A stretch of 64,000 nt of DNA. It comes from Aurantimicrobium minutum (GTDB lineage: Bacteria > Actinomycetota > Actinomycetes > Actinomycetales > Microbacteriaceae). Below are positions 45,124-53,755 of this stretch, piece after piece (position 1 is the stretch's first letter; each line of letters starts with the position of its first letter). Location: contig NZ_JARXXV010000001.1 in NCBI RefSeq assembly GCF_029893825.1, forward strand, positions 434,001-498,000. Direction: 5' to 3'. Below the pieces are notes generated by a model that searched no databases, was not told the DNA's origin, and saw only the letters and a program-made list of their open reading frames with translations. The position numbers and the translations under genes were made by a program.

Positions 45124-45310
45124 GTGAGGGCTCCAGTTGTGTGTAAAAAACTGTGCCAGGACGAAATTTCTTCCGCGGTACCACCTGAACTTGTGGGAAA
45201 TCCCACCACTTGTTCATGAGCAATAACGGGCTCGTCCCGTTCGGTTCTACTGAGTCCGAAGACTGTTCTTCCGAAGACTCCCCGGTGATAGCCGGATCGT
45301 TGTCGTTACT
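45124..45310 (-). ncRNA. T-box riboswitch upstream of ileS (translational, short stem I)
   Basis: The conserved T-box AGGTGGTACCGCGGAA is at 45186-45171. Upstream, a short stem CCGG/CCGG (45295-45292 and 45285-45282) displays CTATCA, in which AUC (45289-45287) is the isoleucine specifier. Between them are hairpins TCTTCGGAAGA and GGGACGAGCCC, plus the long imperfect stem GAAC...GTTC just before the T-box. This is the compact class II layout known for actinobacterial ileS. No proper terminator lies between the T-box and the GTG, so uncharged tRNA-Ile probably frees the ribosome binding site. The 5' end is set from a -10 at 45315-45320. Confidence 0.93.
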
Positions 45311-45314
45311 CAAC

Positions 45315-45320
45315 ATTGTA
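45315..45320 (-). promoter_or_regulatory. -10 element of ileS T-box transcript
   Basis: TACAAT on the minus strand (5 of 6 matches), about 20 bases before the specifier stem. The predicted start is near 45308. A -35 is not obvious. Confidence 0.5.
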
Positions 45321-45423
45321 TCGGCTTTAGTACAGTAGAAACATCACCATTTGAGGCATCAAGCCAGATTCATGAAGTATCTGACATTGACACGATGCCG
45401 CCCATAGAGAGCGAGTTATACCT

Positions 45424-48009
45424 ATGTCCATTACGCCCGCAAACGTTCCTGATAAGCCGGCACTGGAAGGTCTCGAATCTCTCTGGGACAAGACCTGGGA
45501 AGAGTCAGGTCTCTATCGCTTCCGCAGGGATGGGCAAACACGCAGCAGTGTCTTTTCAATTGACACTCCTCCCCCCACAGCGTCAGGTTCGCTCCACATT
45601 GGCCACGTATTCAGCTATACCCACACCGACGTCATTGCTCGTTTTCAGCGCATGCGTGGTAAAGAAGTCTTCTATCCTGCGGGCTGGGACGACAATGGCC
45701 TCCCCACAGAGCGACGTGTTCAGAACTACTACGGAGTTCGATGCGACCCAACTCTGCCCTATGTAGAAAACTTTGTTCCACCATTCGAAGGTGGAGACAA
45801 CAAGAGCTCTAAGGCTGCGGACCAGCTGCCCATTAGCCGTAAAAACTTCATTGAACTGTGCGAAAAGCTCACCGTTGAAGATGAAAAGCAGTTCGAAGAT
45901 GTCTGGCGTCAGCTCGGCCTCTCTGTTGACTGGACGCAGACCTATCGCACCATCTCTGACGAAACCATCACGACAAGCCAGCTTGCCTTCATCAACAACC
46001 ATGCTCGTGGTGAGGCATACCAAGCGATGGCACCAACATTGTGGGATGTAACCTTCAGAACCGCTGTTGCACAAGCAGAACTAGAAGATAAGGAAATGCC
46101 TGGCGCCTACCACCGCCTGACTTTCCACAAGCCTGACGGCGGTCACATTGAGATCATGACTAGTCGTCCCGAACTTCTTCCTGCCTGTGTCGCTTTAGTG
46201 GCACACCCTGACGATGAGCGTTACAAGCCATATTTTGGCAAGACGGTAAAGACTCCCGTTTTTGGGGTCGAAGTCCCCGTACTTGCACACCACCTTGCAC
46301 AGCCCGATAAGGGCACCGGCATCGCCATGATCTGCACCTTTGGTGACGTTACTGACGTGATTTGGTGGCGTGAATTGAACCTGATGACACGTGCCGTTAT
46401 TGGTTTTGATGGTCGATTCGTTTCAGAAGCCCCTGAAGGACTTGACTCTCCCCAAGCTCAGGCAGCCTATGCAGAACTTGCAGGCAAGACTGCATTCAGC
46501 GCCAAAACCGCAATGGTTGAGATGCTCAAAGAATCAGGCGAAATGCTCGGCGAACCAGAGCCCATCATGCACCCCGTGAAGTTCTTCGAAAAGGGTGACA
46601 AGCCCCTCGAGATTGTTTCCACACGACAGTGGTACCTCGTCAATGGAGCGAAAGATGACCAGCTCAAGAAGAAACTCATTGATTTAGGTCAAGAAATGTC
46701 ATGGCACCCCGACTTCATGCGTGTTCGCTATGAAAACTGGGTCAATGGACTCAATGGTGACTGGCTCATTTCACGCCAACGCTTCTTCGGTGTGCCCATT
46801 CCCGTCTGGTATCCACTAGATAAGGACGGTAACCCGGTATTTGATGAGCCCATCATCGCATCGCGTGATCTGCTTCCTGTGGACCCTTCTACAGATATCC
46901 CAGCAGGCTATGACGAGTCACAGCGTGGTATTCCAGGCGGATTCCAAGGCGAAGTGGACGTGATGGACACGTGGGCAACCTCAAGCCTCACCCCACAACT
47001 AGCCGGCGGCTGGGAGCGAGATGAAGAGCTGTGGAACCTAGTATTCCCCTTCGACCTTCGCCCACAAGGCCAAGACATCATCCGTACCTGGCTGTTCTCC
47101 ACGATGCTTCGATCTGCCCTGCAAAATGGTGGCAAACCATGGACAAATGCTGCGATTTCAGGTTTCATTGTGGATCCAGATCGCAAGAAGATGTCAAAGT
47201 CAAAGGGCAATGTTGTTACTCCCGCCGACATGCTCGACCAACACGGTTCTGACGCTGTGCGATATTGGGCAGCAACTAGCCGTCTGGGAACTGATGCAGC
47301 ATTCGATCCTCAGAACCCTACCCAGATAAAGATTGGTCGCCGTTTAGCAATCAAGCTCCTCAACGCGTCAAAGTTCATTCTGGGTTTCACTGCACCTGCA
47401 GATACCAAGATCACCAATCCGCTTGATTTGAGCATGCTCGAAACCCTTCATGAGGTTGTTCGAGAAGCGACCGTAGCACTTGAGAACTATGACCACGCGA
47501 AAGCGTTGGAAGTAACTGAGCACTTCTTCTGGACTTTCACCGATGATTACCTGGAACTAGTGAAGGAACGTGCATATAACGAAGCACATCCAGAGCAAGC
47601 ATCTGCGGCAGCTGCTCTCAACAAAGCATTAACGGTTTTCTTGAGACTGCTTGCACCCGTTTTGCCTTTTGCTGCCGAGGAAGCATGGTCCTGGTTCCAC
47701 GATGACAGCATCCACCGCTCATCATGGCCAGCTCCTGGTACGGATGTCATCGGAAACCCCGAGATTCTGAAGGCCGCTTCCGAAGCACTGATCGGTATTC
47801 GTCGCGCCAAGACAGATGCAAAAGCAAGTCAGAAAACAGAAGTGACAACCGCAACTATTGCTGCACCAGAAGCAACCATTTCACTTTTGGAAGCTGCTCA
47901 GGACGATCTCATGGCAACCGGACGTATTGCATCATTGAACTTTGTTGAAGCCGATGAACTCAGTGTCACAGACATTGAGCTAGCGCCTTCAACTGAAGCA
48001 AGTGAGTAA
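45424..48009 (+). CDS. valS: Valyl-tRNA synthetase
   Basis: 861 residues. 'PPPTASGSLHIGHV' has the HIGH motif at 58-61; 'GWDDNGLPTERRVQNYYGV' is the ValRS-specific stretch, and KMSKS is at about 588-592 ('DPDRKKMSKSKGN'). Editing and anticodon-binding domains are present. The C-terminal tRNA-binding coiled coil of E. coli-type ValRS seems short or missing, with the end 'ASLNFVEADELSVTDIELAPSTEASE' instead. Start ATG 45424 has only a weak purine-rich stretch upstream. It is divergent from ileS across 300 bases; no T-box is seen on its side. Confidence 0.96.
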   Translation: MSITPANVPDKPALEGLESLWDKTWEESGLYRFRRDGQTRSSVFSIDTPPPTASGSLHIGHVFSYTHTDVIARFQRMRGKEVFYPAGWDDNGLPTERRVQNYYGVRCDPTLPYVENFVPPFEGGDNKSSKAADQLPISRKNFIELCEKLTVEDEKQFEDVWRQLGLSVDWTQTYRTISDETITTSQLAFINNHARGEAYQAMAPTLWDVTFRTAVAQAELEDKEMPGAYHRLTFHKPDGGHIEIMTSRPELLPACVALVAHPDDERYKPYFGKTVKTPVFGVEVPVLAHHLAQPDKGTGIAMICTFGDVTDVIWWRELNLMTRAVIGFDGRFVSEAPEGLDSPQAQAAYAELAGKTAFSAKTAMVEMLKESGEMLGEPEPIMHPVKFFEKGDKPLEIVSTRQWYLVNGAKDDQLKKKLIDLGQEMSWHPDFMRVRYENWVNGLNGDWLISRQRFFGVPIPVWYPLDKDGNPVFDEPIIASRDLLPVDPSTDIPAGYDESQRGIPGGFQGEVDVMDTWATSSLTPQLAGGWERDEELWNLVFPFDLRPQGQDIIRTWLFSTMLRSALQNGGKPWTNAAISGFIVDPDRKKMSKSKGNVVTPADMLDQHGSDAVRYWAATSRLGTDAAFDPQNPTQIKIGRRLAIKLLNASKFILGFTAPADTKITNPLDLSMLETLHEVVREATVALENYDHAKALEVTEHFFWTFTDDYLELVKERAYNEAHPEQASAAAALNKALTVFLRLLAPVLPFAAEEAWSWFHDDSIHRSSWPAPGTDVIGNPEILKAASEALIGIRRAKTDAKASQKTEVTTATIAAPEATISLLEAAQDDLMATGRIASLNFVEADELSVTDIELAPSTEASE

Positions 48010-48011
48010 CC

Positions 48012-48245
48012 ATGCAACTGGGAACAAGATGGAGGGCACACTCCCCTGCGCCTAGTTCACTTTCACAGGATGTGGTTTCTCACATTCTTGAAGTTGAAAA
48101 AGATCTTCAAGGACTAACCCAAGACACCACTACCTGGTTTTGGACACTTACATATCTCGAAAACAGGCCCGTCGTTCAACTCGATGACGGCACCACAATT
48201 CGTGTTTCTCCAGACGGGGAAATCACGATTTCACAGGAAGGTTAA
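48012..48245 (+). CDS. Small hypothetical protein after valS
   Basis: 77 residues starting 2 bases after the valS stop, so very likely co-transcribed and coupled. No family recognised. N-terminal half is helical ('LSQDVVSHILEVEKDLQGLTQDTTTWFWTLTYLENRP'), the C-terminal half is two beta hairpins ('VVQLDDGTTIRVSPDGEITISQEG'). No signal peptide or membrane helix. Confidence 0.7.
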   Translation: MQLGTRWRAHSPAPSSLSQDVVSHILEVEKDLQGLTQDTTTWFWTLTYLENRPVVQLDDGTTIRVSPDGEITISQEG

Positions 48246-48252
48246 CGCACCC

Positions 48253-48477
48253 ATGGCAAACGAAACAGCAACAGCACCCCGCGACTGGACACTCACCTTG
48301 ATTCTGTCCATCTTTGTGGGAACCCTCGGAATTGACCGCATGTTCATCGGCAAGTGGGGCACTGGAATCCTCAAGCTCATCACCGGTGGTGGACTGGGCG
48401 TGTGGTGGATTATCGACATCATCATCATTGCCACGGGCAACATGCGGGACAAGTGGGGCCGCGAGCTCGTCAAATAA
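48253..48477 (+). CDS. TM2 domain protein
   Basis: 74 residues from ATG 48253 ('MANETATAPRDW'), with AGGAAGG 11 bases upstream; the frame is open further back but that part overlaps the previous gene. Two transmembrane helices in the TM2 arrangement ('LTLILSIFVGTLGIDRMFIGKWGTGILKLITGGGLGVWWIIDIIIIATG'), including the conserved G-x-x-x-D-R-F-Y-like turn ('GIDRMFIG'). Function of bacterial TM2 proteins is not known. Ends before a strong shared terminator. Confidence 0.88.
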   Translation: MANETATAPRDWTLTLILSIFVGTLGIDRMFIGKWGTGILKLITGGGLGVWWIIDIIIIATGNMRDKWGRELVK

Positions 48478-48493
48478 TTTCTCGAAAGTAAAA

Positions 48494-48530
48494 AAGTAAT
48501 GCCCCTCGCCGAGGGGCATTACTTATTAGA
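48494..48530. terminator. Bidirectional terminator between TM2 gene and thioredoxin gene
   Basis: AAGTAATGCCCCTC, GCC, GAGGGGCATTACTT: a perfect 14-bp stem between convergent genes. On the minus strand it is followed by TTTTTTACTTT, a strong terminator for the thioredoxin gene. Confidence 0.92.
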
Positions 48531-48533
48531 AAT

Positions 48534-48908
48534 CTATTCAGAAGCTTCAGTTTGCTGCTTCGCTATTTCAGCATGAACAGCTTCCATATCTAATGCTTTG
48601 ACCTGTGAAATGAGATCATCCAGTGCAGCCGGAGGAAGTGCACCTGCTTGGGAAAAGAGCAGAACTCTTTCCCTAAACACCATGAGTGTCGGAATGGATT
48701 GAATCCCTGCAGCCGCAGCTAGAGACTGTTCTGATTCGGTATCCACCTTGCCGAAAACGATCTGAGGATCCTTCTCAGATGCTGCCTCAAATGTGGGTGC
48801 AAACATTTTGCAAGGGCCACACCAATCCGCCCAGAAATCAACAATGACAATGTCGTTATCAGTAATTGTTGAATCAAAATTATCTGCTGTGAGTTCTACG
48901 GAAGCCAT
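48534..48908 (-). CDS. Thioredoxin
   Basis: 124 residues. 'IVDFWADWCGPCKMFAPTFEAASEKDPQIVFGKVDTE' with the WCGPC active site (about 31-35), cis-Pro 'IQSIPTLMVF'. Slightly longer than classical TrxA because of a C-terminal helix ('LDMEAVHAEIAKQQTEASE'). It reduces cytoplasmic protein disulfides; no thioredoxin reductase gene is adjacent. Confidence 0.95.
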   Translation of the reverse strand: MASVELTADNFDSTITDNDIVIVDFWADWCGPCKMFAPTFEAASEKDPQIVFGKVDTESEQSLAAAAGIQSIPTLMVFRERVLLFSQAGALPPAALDDLISQVKALDMEAVHAEIAKQQTEASE

Positions 48909-49122
48909 CTTTCAAGCCTACGCTCTAGCGCCTCGGTGTATCTCAGCCAGCCACAAACTTTTCATGACTACGGATTTCGGATTTATATTGACCAAATTTC
49001 ACTGATTCCGTTGAGGAAAACTCGGCAAACTCATCAAAAGATTCCGATTCGAGGACTAGAGTAAAAAGCAGTTACCGGAAAGTAATACGTAACTTCATGA
49101 ACCTCAAAGAAGAGAGATATAG

Positions 49123-50535
49123 ATGCCCGAGTCTTTTGTTCCCGGTGCTCCTGAGGGACGCGTCGCTCTAAAACGAAACCTAGGAATGTGGGCAATCGTT
49201 GCTCTTGGCCTGGGTTACATGACCCCCACGGTTGTTTTTGACACCTTTGGTATGGTCGCCGAAGGAACTAACAACGTTGTTCCACTGGCCTATCTAGTTG
49301 CTTTGATCGTGATGGTATTCACCGCGATTAGCTACGGCAAGATGACCTCACAGTTCCCCTCTGCTGGATCTGCTTATACCTACGCCAAAAACGCCATCCA
49401 CCCCAACGTGGGCTTCATGGTGGGTTGGACGTCCATGCTGGACTACATGTTGCTACCACTGGTGAACATCATCATTGTCGCCAGCTACATGGAATCTTTC
49501 TTCCCCGACATTCCTGGCTGGGTATGGGTTGTTGCCTTCACGGTTCTTGCCACCGCAATCATCTACATCACCATGCGTGGTACGTCTAACACAAACACAA
49601 TCCTGCTCATCATTGCTATCTTGGCAATGGCGTCCTTCGTGGTTGTTGTTATTGGTCAGCTTCTCGGTGGTGCCGGTGACGGTACTCTCGTCACCATTAA
49701 CCCCTTCTATCACGAGGGTGTTGACTTCGGAGCAGTACTGCTTGGTGCAACAATCGTCTGCTTCAGCTTCATCGGCTTCGATGCAGTAACCATGTATGTC
49801 GAAGAGGCTCGCACCCCCAAGGTCGTACCTCGTGCGATCATGCTCACCGTGTTGATTGGTGGTGCGATCTTCATCGTGACCGCTTACTTCACTCAGGCAC
49901 TCTTCCCCGACTGGAACATTTTCGCTCCTGGCGGTGACCGTCAATACATGGATGACTCTACACTCCCCATCATTGGTGAGCTCGTTGGTGGTCAGACCAT
50001 GAAGATCATTCTGACTGCTGCAGGCTTTGCTGCAACGATTGCGTCACTGCTTGCCTCGCAAGCATCTGTTGCCCGCATGCTGCTGGTGATGGGACGTAAC
50101 AACGTTCTCCCCCGCAAGTTATTCGGTTTCGTCAACCCCAAGACTCAGACCCCAACCTTCAACGTTATTCTTGCAGGTTTGGTTTGCTTGACTGGTGTTG
50201 TCTTGACTCTTGCGGACATCGTCCACTTCATTAACTTCGGTGCTCTCGTTGCATTTAGTTTCGTGAACATCTCAGTTATCGGATGGTTCGCAATCCGTCA
50301 GGGTCGCCGCCACACCGGTGGAGATATCTTCAAGTTCATCATCATGCCTTTGATTGGTCTTGCAATGACCATCATCCTGTGGGTCAACCTCTCCCCTGAG
50401 GCCCTCACTGGTGGTCTGATTTGGGCTGGTATCGGTCTGGTCTGGCTCGCAATCCTGACCAAGGGCTTCCGCACCCAGGTTGCTGGATTCGATGAGGCTC
50501 AGCCTGTAACCGGATTCAACAAGGTTGTGAAGTAA
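49123..50535 (+). CDS. APC family amino acid permease
   Basis: 470 residues, about 12 helices. N-terminal motif 'LGMWAIVALGLGYMTPTVVFDTFGMVAEGTNNVVPLAYLVALIVMVFTAISYGKMTSQFPSAGSAYTYAKNAIHPNVGFMVGWTSMLDYML' is characteristic of APC transporters of the putrescine/amino acid type, and 'SFIGFDAVTMYVEEARTPKVVPRAIMLTVLIGG' matches the middle of the family. Substrate not determinable. AGAAGAGAG lies just upstream of the ATG. Monocistronic with a terminator after it. Confidence 0.9.
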   Translation: MPESFVPGAPEGRVALKRNLGMWAIVALGLGYMTPTVVFDTFGMVAEGTNNVVPLAYLVALIVMVFTAISYGKMTSQFPSAGSAYTYAKNAIHPNVGFMVGWTSMLDYMLLPLVNIIIVASYMESFFPDIPGWVWVVAFTVLATAIIYITMRGTSNTNTILLIIAILAMASFVVVVIGQLLGGAGDGTLVTINPFYHEGVDFGAVLLGATIVCFSFIGFDAVTMYVEEARTPKVVPRAIMLTVLIGGAIFIVTAYFTQALFPDWNIFAPGGDRQYMDDSTLPIIGELVGGQTMKIILTAAGFAATIASLLASQASVARMLLVMGRNNVLPRKLFGFVNPKTQTPTFNVILAGLVCLTGVVLTLADIVHFINFGALVAFSFVNISVIGWFAIRQGRRHTGGDIFKFIIMPLIGLAMTIILWVNLSPEALTGGLIWAGIGLVWLAILTKGFRTQVAGFDEAQPVTGFNKVVK

Positions 50536-50547
50536 CAGTCTCAACAA

Positions 50548-50584
50548 AGAATCCCCGCCACGAAAGTGGCGGGGATTCTTGTTT
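50548..50584. terminator. Terminator after the APC permease gene
   Basis: AGAATCCCCGCCAC, GAAA, GTGGCGGGGATTCT, then TGTTT. A 14-bp stem; also placed to end the convergent DAHP synthase transcript. Confidence 0.92.
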
Positions 50585-50599
50585 ATCTAGTGAAACTAT

Positions 50600-51970
50600 T
50601 TATGCCTTCTTAAGTTCTTCAGCTACCAAGAATGCGAGCTCCAACGACTGCATGTGGTTCAGTCGAGGATCGCAGAGAGACTCGTAGCGGCTCTCTAGGT
50701 CCTTCTCATCGATCTGCTCAGAACCACCGAGACATTCGGTGACATCATCACCAGTGAGCTCCACGTGGACTCCACCAGGGAAAGTACCAACCTGACGGTG
50801 AGCTTCGAAGAAGCCCCGTACTTCATCCATCACGTCATCGAAACGACGAGTCTTGTATCCGTTAGGCGTTGTGATGCCGTTTCCGTGCATGGGGTCAGTA
50901 ATCCAAAGAGGATTTGCATCACTAGCTTTGACCGCTTCAAGAAGCGGTGGCAAAGCTTCGCGGATCTTTCCTGCACCCATACGAGTGATGAAGGTGAGGC
51001 GTCCTGGTTCACGGTTGGGGTCAAGCTTCTCAATGAGAGCCTTAACCGTGTCGATGTCAGTGGTGGGTCCCAGCTTGACACCAATGGGATTACGAACACG
51101 AGAGAGGAAATCAACGTGTGCTCCGTCAAGTTCACGCGTGCGCTCACCGATCCAAACAAAATGTGCACTCGTGTTGTAAGGGGTGCCCGTGCGCGAGTCA
51201 ATACGCGTCATTGGACGTTCGTAGTCCATCAGGAGTGCTTCGTGAGATACGAAGAATTCGGTGGTCTTCAAAGCATCAAAATCCGCACCGCAAGCAGCCA
51301 TGAACTTAATTGCGCGGTCAATCTCATTAGCCAATGCTTCATATTGAGCGTTTGCTGGATTCTTTGCAAAACCCTTGTTCCACGAGTGAACTTCACGCAG
51401 GTCTGCAAAACCACCGGTAGTGAAGGCACGAATAAGGTTCAGTGTCGAAACTGCAGTGTTGTATCCCTGCACAAGGCGCTCAGGGTTTGCTTCACGACTT
51501 TCAGGCGTGAAGTCATAGCCGTTGACGATATCTCCACGGTAAGCAGGAAGGGTGATATCGCCACGGGTCTCAGTGTCACTTGAACGTGGCTTGGCAAATT
51601 GACCTGCCATACGCCCCATCTTGATGACAGGCATCTCAGCAGCGTAGGTAAGAACGACAGCCATTTGAAGAACTGTCTTGATGCGGTTACGGATCTTGTC
51701 AGCAGTTGCACCTGCGAAGGTCTCTGCGCAGTCACCACCCTGGAGCAAGAATGCCTTACCTTGAGCAGCGAGGGCAAGACGATCACGAAGAGTGTCGACT
51801 TCACCTGCAAAGACAAGTGGAGGGTAGCTAGCGAGACGCTCTGAAGCATTCTGAACAGCCGCTGCATTAGGCCATTGAGGCTGCTGCTTGATGGGGAGCG
51901 TGCGCCAATAGTCCAGACCCTCGATGACAGACTTGTCAGCGATGATATTGGGCTCATTTTGGCTAGCCAC
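50600..51970 (-). CDS. aroG: 3-deoxy-7-phosphoheptulonate synthase, type II
   Basis: 456 residues of the plant-like class II DAHP synthases: 'GLDYWRTLPIKQQPQWP', 'FLLQGGDCAETFAGATADKIRNRIKTVLQMAVVLTYAAEMPVIKMGRMAGQFAKPRSS', 'VRNPIGVKLGPTTD' and 'GGVHVELTGDDVTECLGG'. It starts aromatic amino acid synthesis from PEP and erythrose-4-phosphate. In mycobacteria the homologue is feedback-regulated and activates chorismate mutase. Start GTG at 51970 with GGGGAG 7 bases upstream. No Trp- or Phe-rich leader peptide was found in the 98-base upstream region. Confidence 0.96.
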   Translation of the reverse strand: MASQNEPNIIADKSVIEGLDYWRTLPIKQQPQWPNAAAVQNASERLASYPPLVFAGEVDTLRDRLALAAQGKAFLLQGGDCAETFAGATADKIRNRIKTVLQMAVVLTYAAEMPVIKMGRMAGQFAKPRSSDTETRGDITLPAYRGDIVNGYDFTPESREANPERLVQGYNTAVSTLNLIRAFTTGGFADLREVHSWNKGFAKNPANAQYEALANEIDRAIKFMAACGADFDALKTTEFFVSHEALLMDYERPMTRIDSRTGTPYNTSAHFVWIGERTRELDGAHVDFLSRVRNPIGVKLGPTTDIDTVKALIEKLDPNREPGRLTFITRMGAGKIREALPPLLEAVKASDANPLWITDPMHGNGITTPNGYKTRRFDDVMDEVRGFFEAHRQVGTFPGGVHVELTGDDVTECLGGSEQIDEKDLESRYESLCDPRLNHMQSLELAFLVAEELKKA

Positions 51971-52068
51971 GAAGGTACTCCCCTAGTAATGGGTGTGTGA
52001 TGGTGTCATCACAACAACGAATATTTGTCTTGATGGCACTCAATTACTCACAATGCCAACAGTTAAGC

Positions 52069-52758
52069 CTATCTTGCGTTAGCGGGGCGCTTTTCACGCA
52101 CAGATGAAGCGTAAACATCCTCATACTGCTGGCCTGAGAGGCCAGCAAGCTCATAGATAATCTCGTCGGTGACAGAGCGCAGGATGAAACGGTCACCCTC
52201 CATGCCTTGGAATCGTGAGAAATCTAGAGGCTTTCCAATAATGATGCCGGTACGACGAAGCTTGGGCCATTTAGCACCAATAGGCATGACCTTCTCCGTG
52301 TCGATCATTGCCACAGGAACAACAGGAACACCTGATTCCAGAACCATACGAGCGATACCAGTGCGTCCGCGGTAAAGCTTTCCATCGGGAGAGCGGGTTC
52401 CTTCGGGATAAATGCCAAGCACACGACCTTCGGCCAAAACACGAAGGCCCGTGTTCAGGCTCGCTTCTGAAGCCTTGCCTCCGGAGCGATCAATGGGCAG
52501 CATTCCTGTGCCCTTCATAAACCACTTGGTTGCCCAGCCCTTGAGGCCTTTCGTGGTGAAGTATTCGCTTTTGGCCAGAAATACCATGTCTCGGTCGATG
52601 CAAATGGGAAGGAATACAGAATCAACGAAGGAGAGGTGATTACTGGCGAGAATGACAGCACCATGCTGAGGGATATTGTCAGCACCGGTAATCCACGGAC
52701 GGAAGATGCCTTTGAGCAACGGTCCGGCGATGACGTTCTTCATCAGCCAATAAAACAT
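52069..52758 (-). CDS. plsC: 1-acyl-sn-glycerol-3-phosphate acyltransferase
   Basis: 229 residues. PlsC motifs: 'ASNHLSFVDSVF' (HxxxxD catalytic motif), 'GTGMLPIDRSGGKAS', 'EGRVLGIYPEGTRSPDGKLYRGRTGIARM' and 'VPVVPVAMID'. It acylates lysophosphatidic acid in phospholipid synthesis at the membrane. Sixteen bases separate it from the ROK kinase gene upstream, so the pair may be one transcript; 98 bases separate it from DAHP synthase. Confidence 0.94.
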   Translation of the reverse strand: MFYWLMKNVIAGPLLKGIFRPWITGADNIPQHGAVILASNHLSFVDSVFLPICIDRDMVFLAKSEYFTTKGLKGWATKWFMKGTGMLPIDRSGGKASEASLNTGLRVLAEGRVLGIYPEGTRSPDGKLYRGRTGIARMVLESGVPVVPVAMIDTEKVMPIGAKWPKLRRTGIIIGKPLDFSRFQGMEGDRFILRSVTDEIIYELAGLSGQQYEDVYASSVREKRPANAR

Positions 52759-52773
52759 ATGTGTAGCTTACCG

Positions 52774-53679
52774 TTAGAGCTTTTCTGCGTGCTTACGTGC
52801 AAGGTCTGCAGCTCCTACTACCCCTGCATCGTTGGCCAGCTGAGCAATACGGAATTCAGGTTCTGGATGGTAGCCCTGCGCAGAAAGATTAGTCAGAAAT
52901 GACTCTCGAATGGGTTGGAGTAAATGCTCACCTGCAGCAGCAACACCACCACCAATGACATACACCTGAGGATCGAGTACTGCAGACAAACTCGCACAAG
53001 CAATACCTAACCAGCTACCCAGAGTTTCTAATGCTCTCCAGGCGGCAGGGTCCCCATCTTCCAGAAGCTTTTTGCCTTCGTTCGCATCAAGCGCTGGGTT
53101 GCCTGTTTCTTCGCGAAGGTAGCGAAGCAAAGCTCGACCTGAGCCGTAAGACTCAATGCATCCGCGCTGGCCACAGCCGCATTCCAGGCCATCAGGTTGC
53201 ACGCGAAGATGACCAATTTCAGCACCCGCACCAAAGCCGCCAGTAAACAATTCACCATTAGCAATAATCGCCCCGCCTACGCCCGTGCCGATAGTCAGCA
53301 TGGTCATGTGTGTGAATGATTTCCCTGCACCGAAGCGATATTCCGCCCACCCAGCAGCATTGGCATCATTTTCGATGACGATAGGGAGATTTATTCGTGC
53401 CTCAAGTTTGTCTTTGAGGGGCTCATTACGCCACGCAATATTGGGCGCGTAGTACACAGTTGATTGCGCAGCATCAATAAATCCTGCGGCTGCGACTCCA
53501 GCTGCCTTAACAGGATTGCCCTGGCTTAATTCCTGGATGAGCTCAACAATGGAATCTTCCATCTGTTGTGCACTGTGTGCTGGTGATGGAACTTGACGTT
53601 GTTCCAGTATTTCCCCCAGGTCATTGACCAGGGCTCCAGCAATTTTGGTTCCCCCAATATCGATGCCAATGGAATACAC
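52774..53679 (-). CDS. ROK family sugar kinase (probable glucokinase)
   Basis: 301 residues. ATP motif 'GIDIGGTKIAGALV' (about 5-18), 'NDANAAGWAEYRFG' (catalytic Asp), 'TIGTGVGGAIIANGELF' and the ROK zinc site 'GHLRVQPDGLECGCGQRGCIESYGSG' (His plus three Cys). No DNA-binding N-terminus, so it is a kinase and not a NagC-type repressor. Glucose is the usual substrate in Actinobacteria. Divergent from the acyl-CoA ligase gene. Confidence 0.93.
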   Translation of the reverse strand: MYSIGIDIGGTKIAGALVNDLGEILEQRQVPSPAHSAQQMEDSIVELIQELSQGNPVKAAGVAAAGFIDAAQSTVYYAPNIAWRNEPLKDKLEARINLPIVIENDANAAGWAEYRFGAGKSFTHMTMLTIGTGVGGAIIANGELFTGGFGAGAEIGHLRVQPDGLECGCGQRGCIESYGSGRALLRYLREETGNPALDANEGKKLLEDGDPAAWRALETLGSWLGIACASLSAVLDPQVYVIGGGVAAAGEHLLQPIRESFLTNLSAQGYHPEPEFRIAQLANDAGVVGAADLARKHAEKL

Positions 53680-53719
53680 AGGAGACTCCTAGTTGAGAGC
53701 TAGACGGAGGGAAAGGTTG

Positions 53720-53737
53720 AACTACTAAAGTGTAGTT
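53720..53737. promoter_or_regulatory. Inverted repeat in the kinase/ligase divergent region
   Basis: AACTAC, six bases, GTAGTT: perfect 6-bp arms in the 76-base gap between the two divergent starts, close to the AAAGGAG ribosome binding site (about 53743) of the ligase gene. It could be an operator serving both genes; no regulator is identified. Confidence 0.4.
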
Positions 53738-53755
53738 AAGACAAAGGAGTTTCCC

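Noticed and set aside
45140-45152. T6 run downstream of the ileS T-box as an intrinsic terminator
   Set aside because: The nearest stem (GGAAGA/TCGTCC) has a mismatch and ends about 8 bases before the T-run, so it is not a canonical terminator; translational control is more likely.
45387-45392. Perfect TTGACA upstream of valS as a -35 element
   Set aside because: No acceptable -10 hexamer lies 16-19 bases downstream, so a promoter cannot be assigned.
50765-51583. 272-residue plus-strand ORF
   Set aside because: It lies wholly antisense to the well-supported DAHP synthase gene, has no recognisable domain and an erratic composition; it is a shadow frame.
51971-52068. Aromatic amino acid leader peptide before DAHP synthase
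   Set aside because: The 98-base upstream region has no short ORF with Trp, Phe or Tyr codon runs and no attenuator hairpin.
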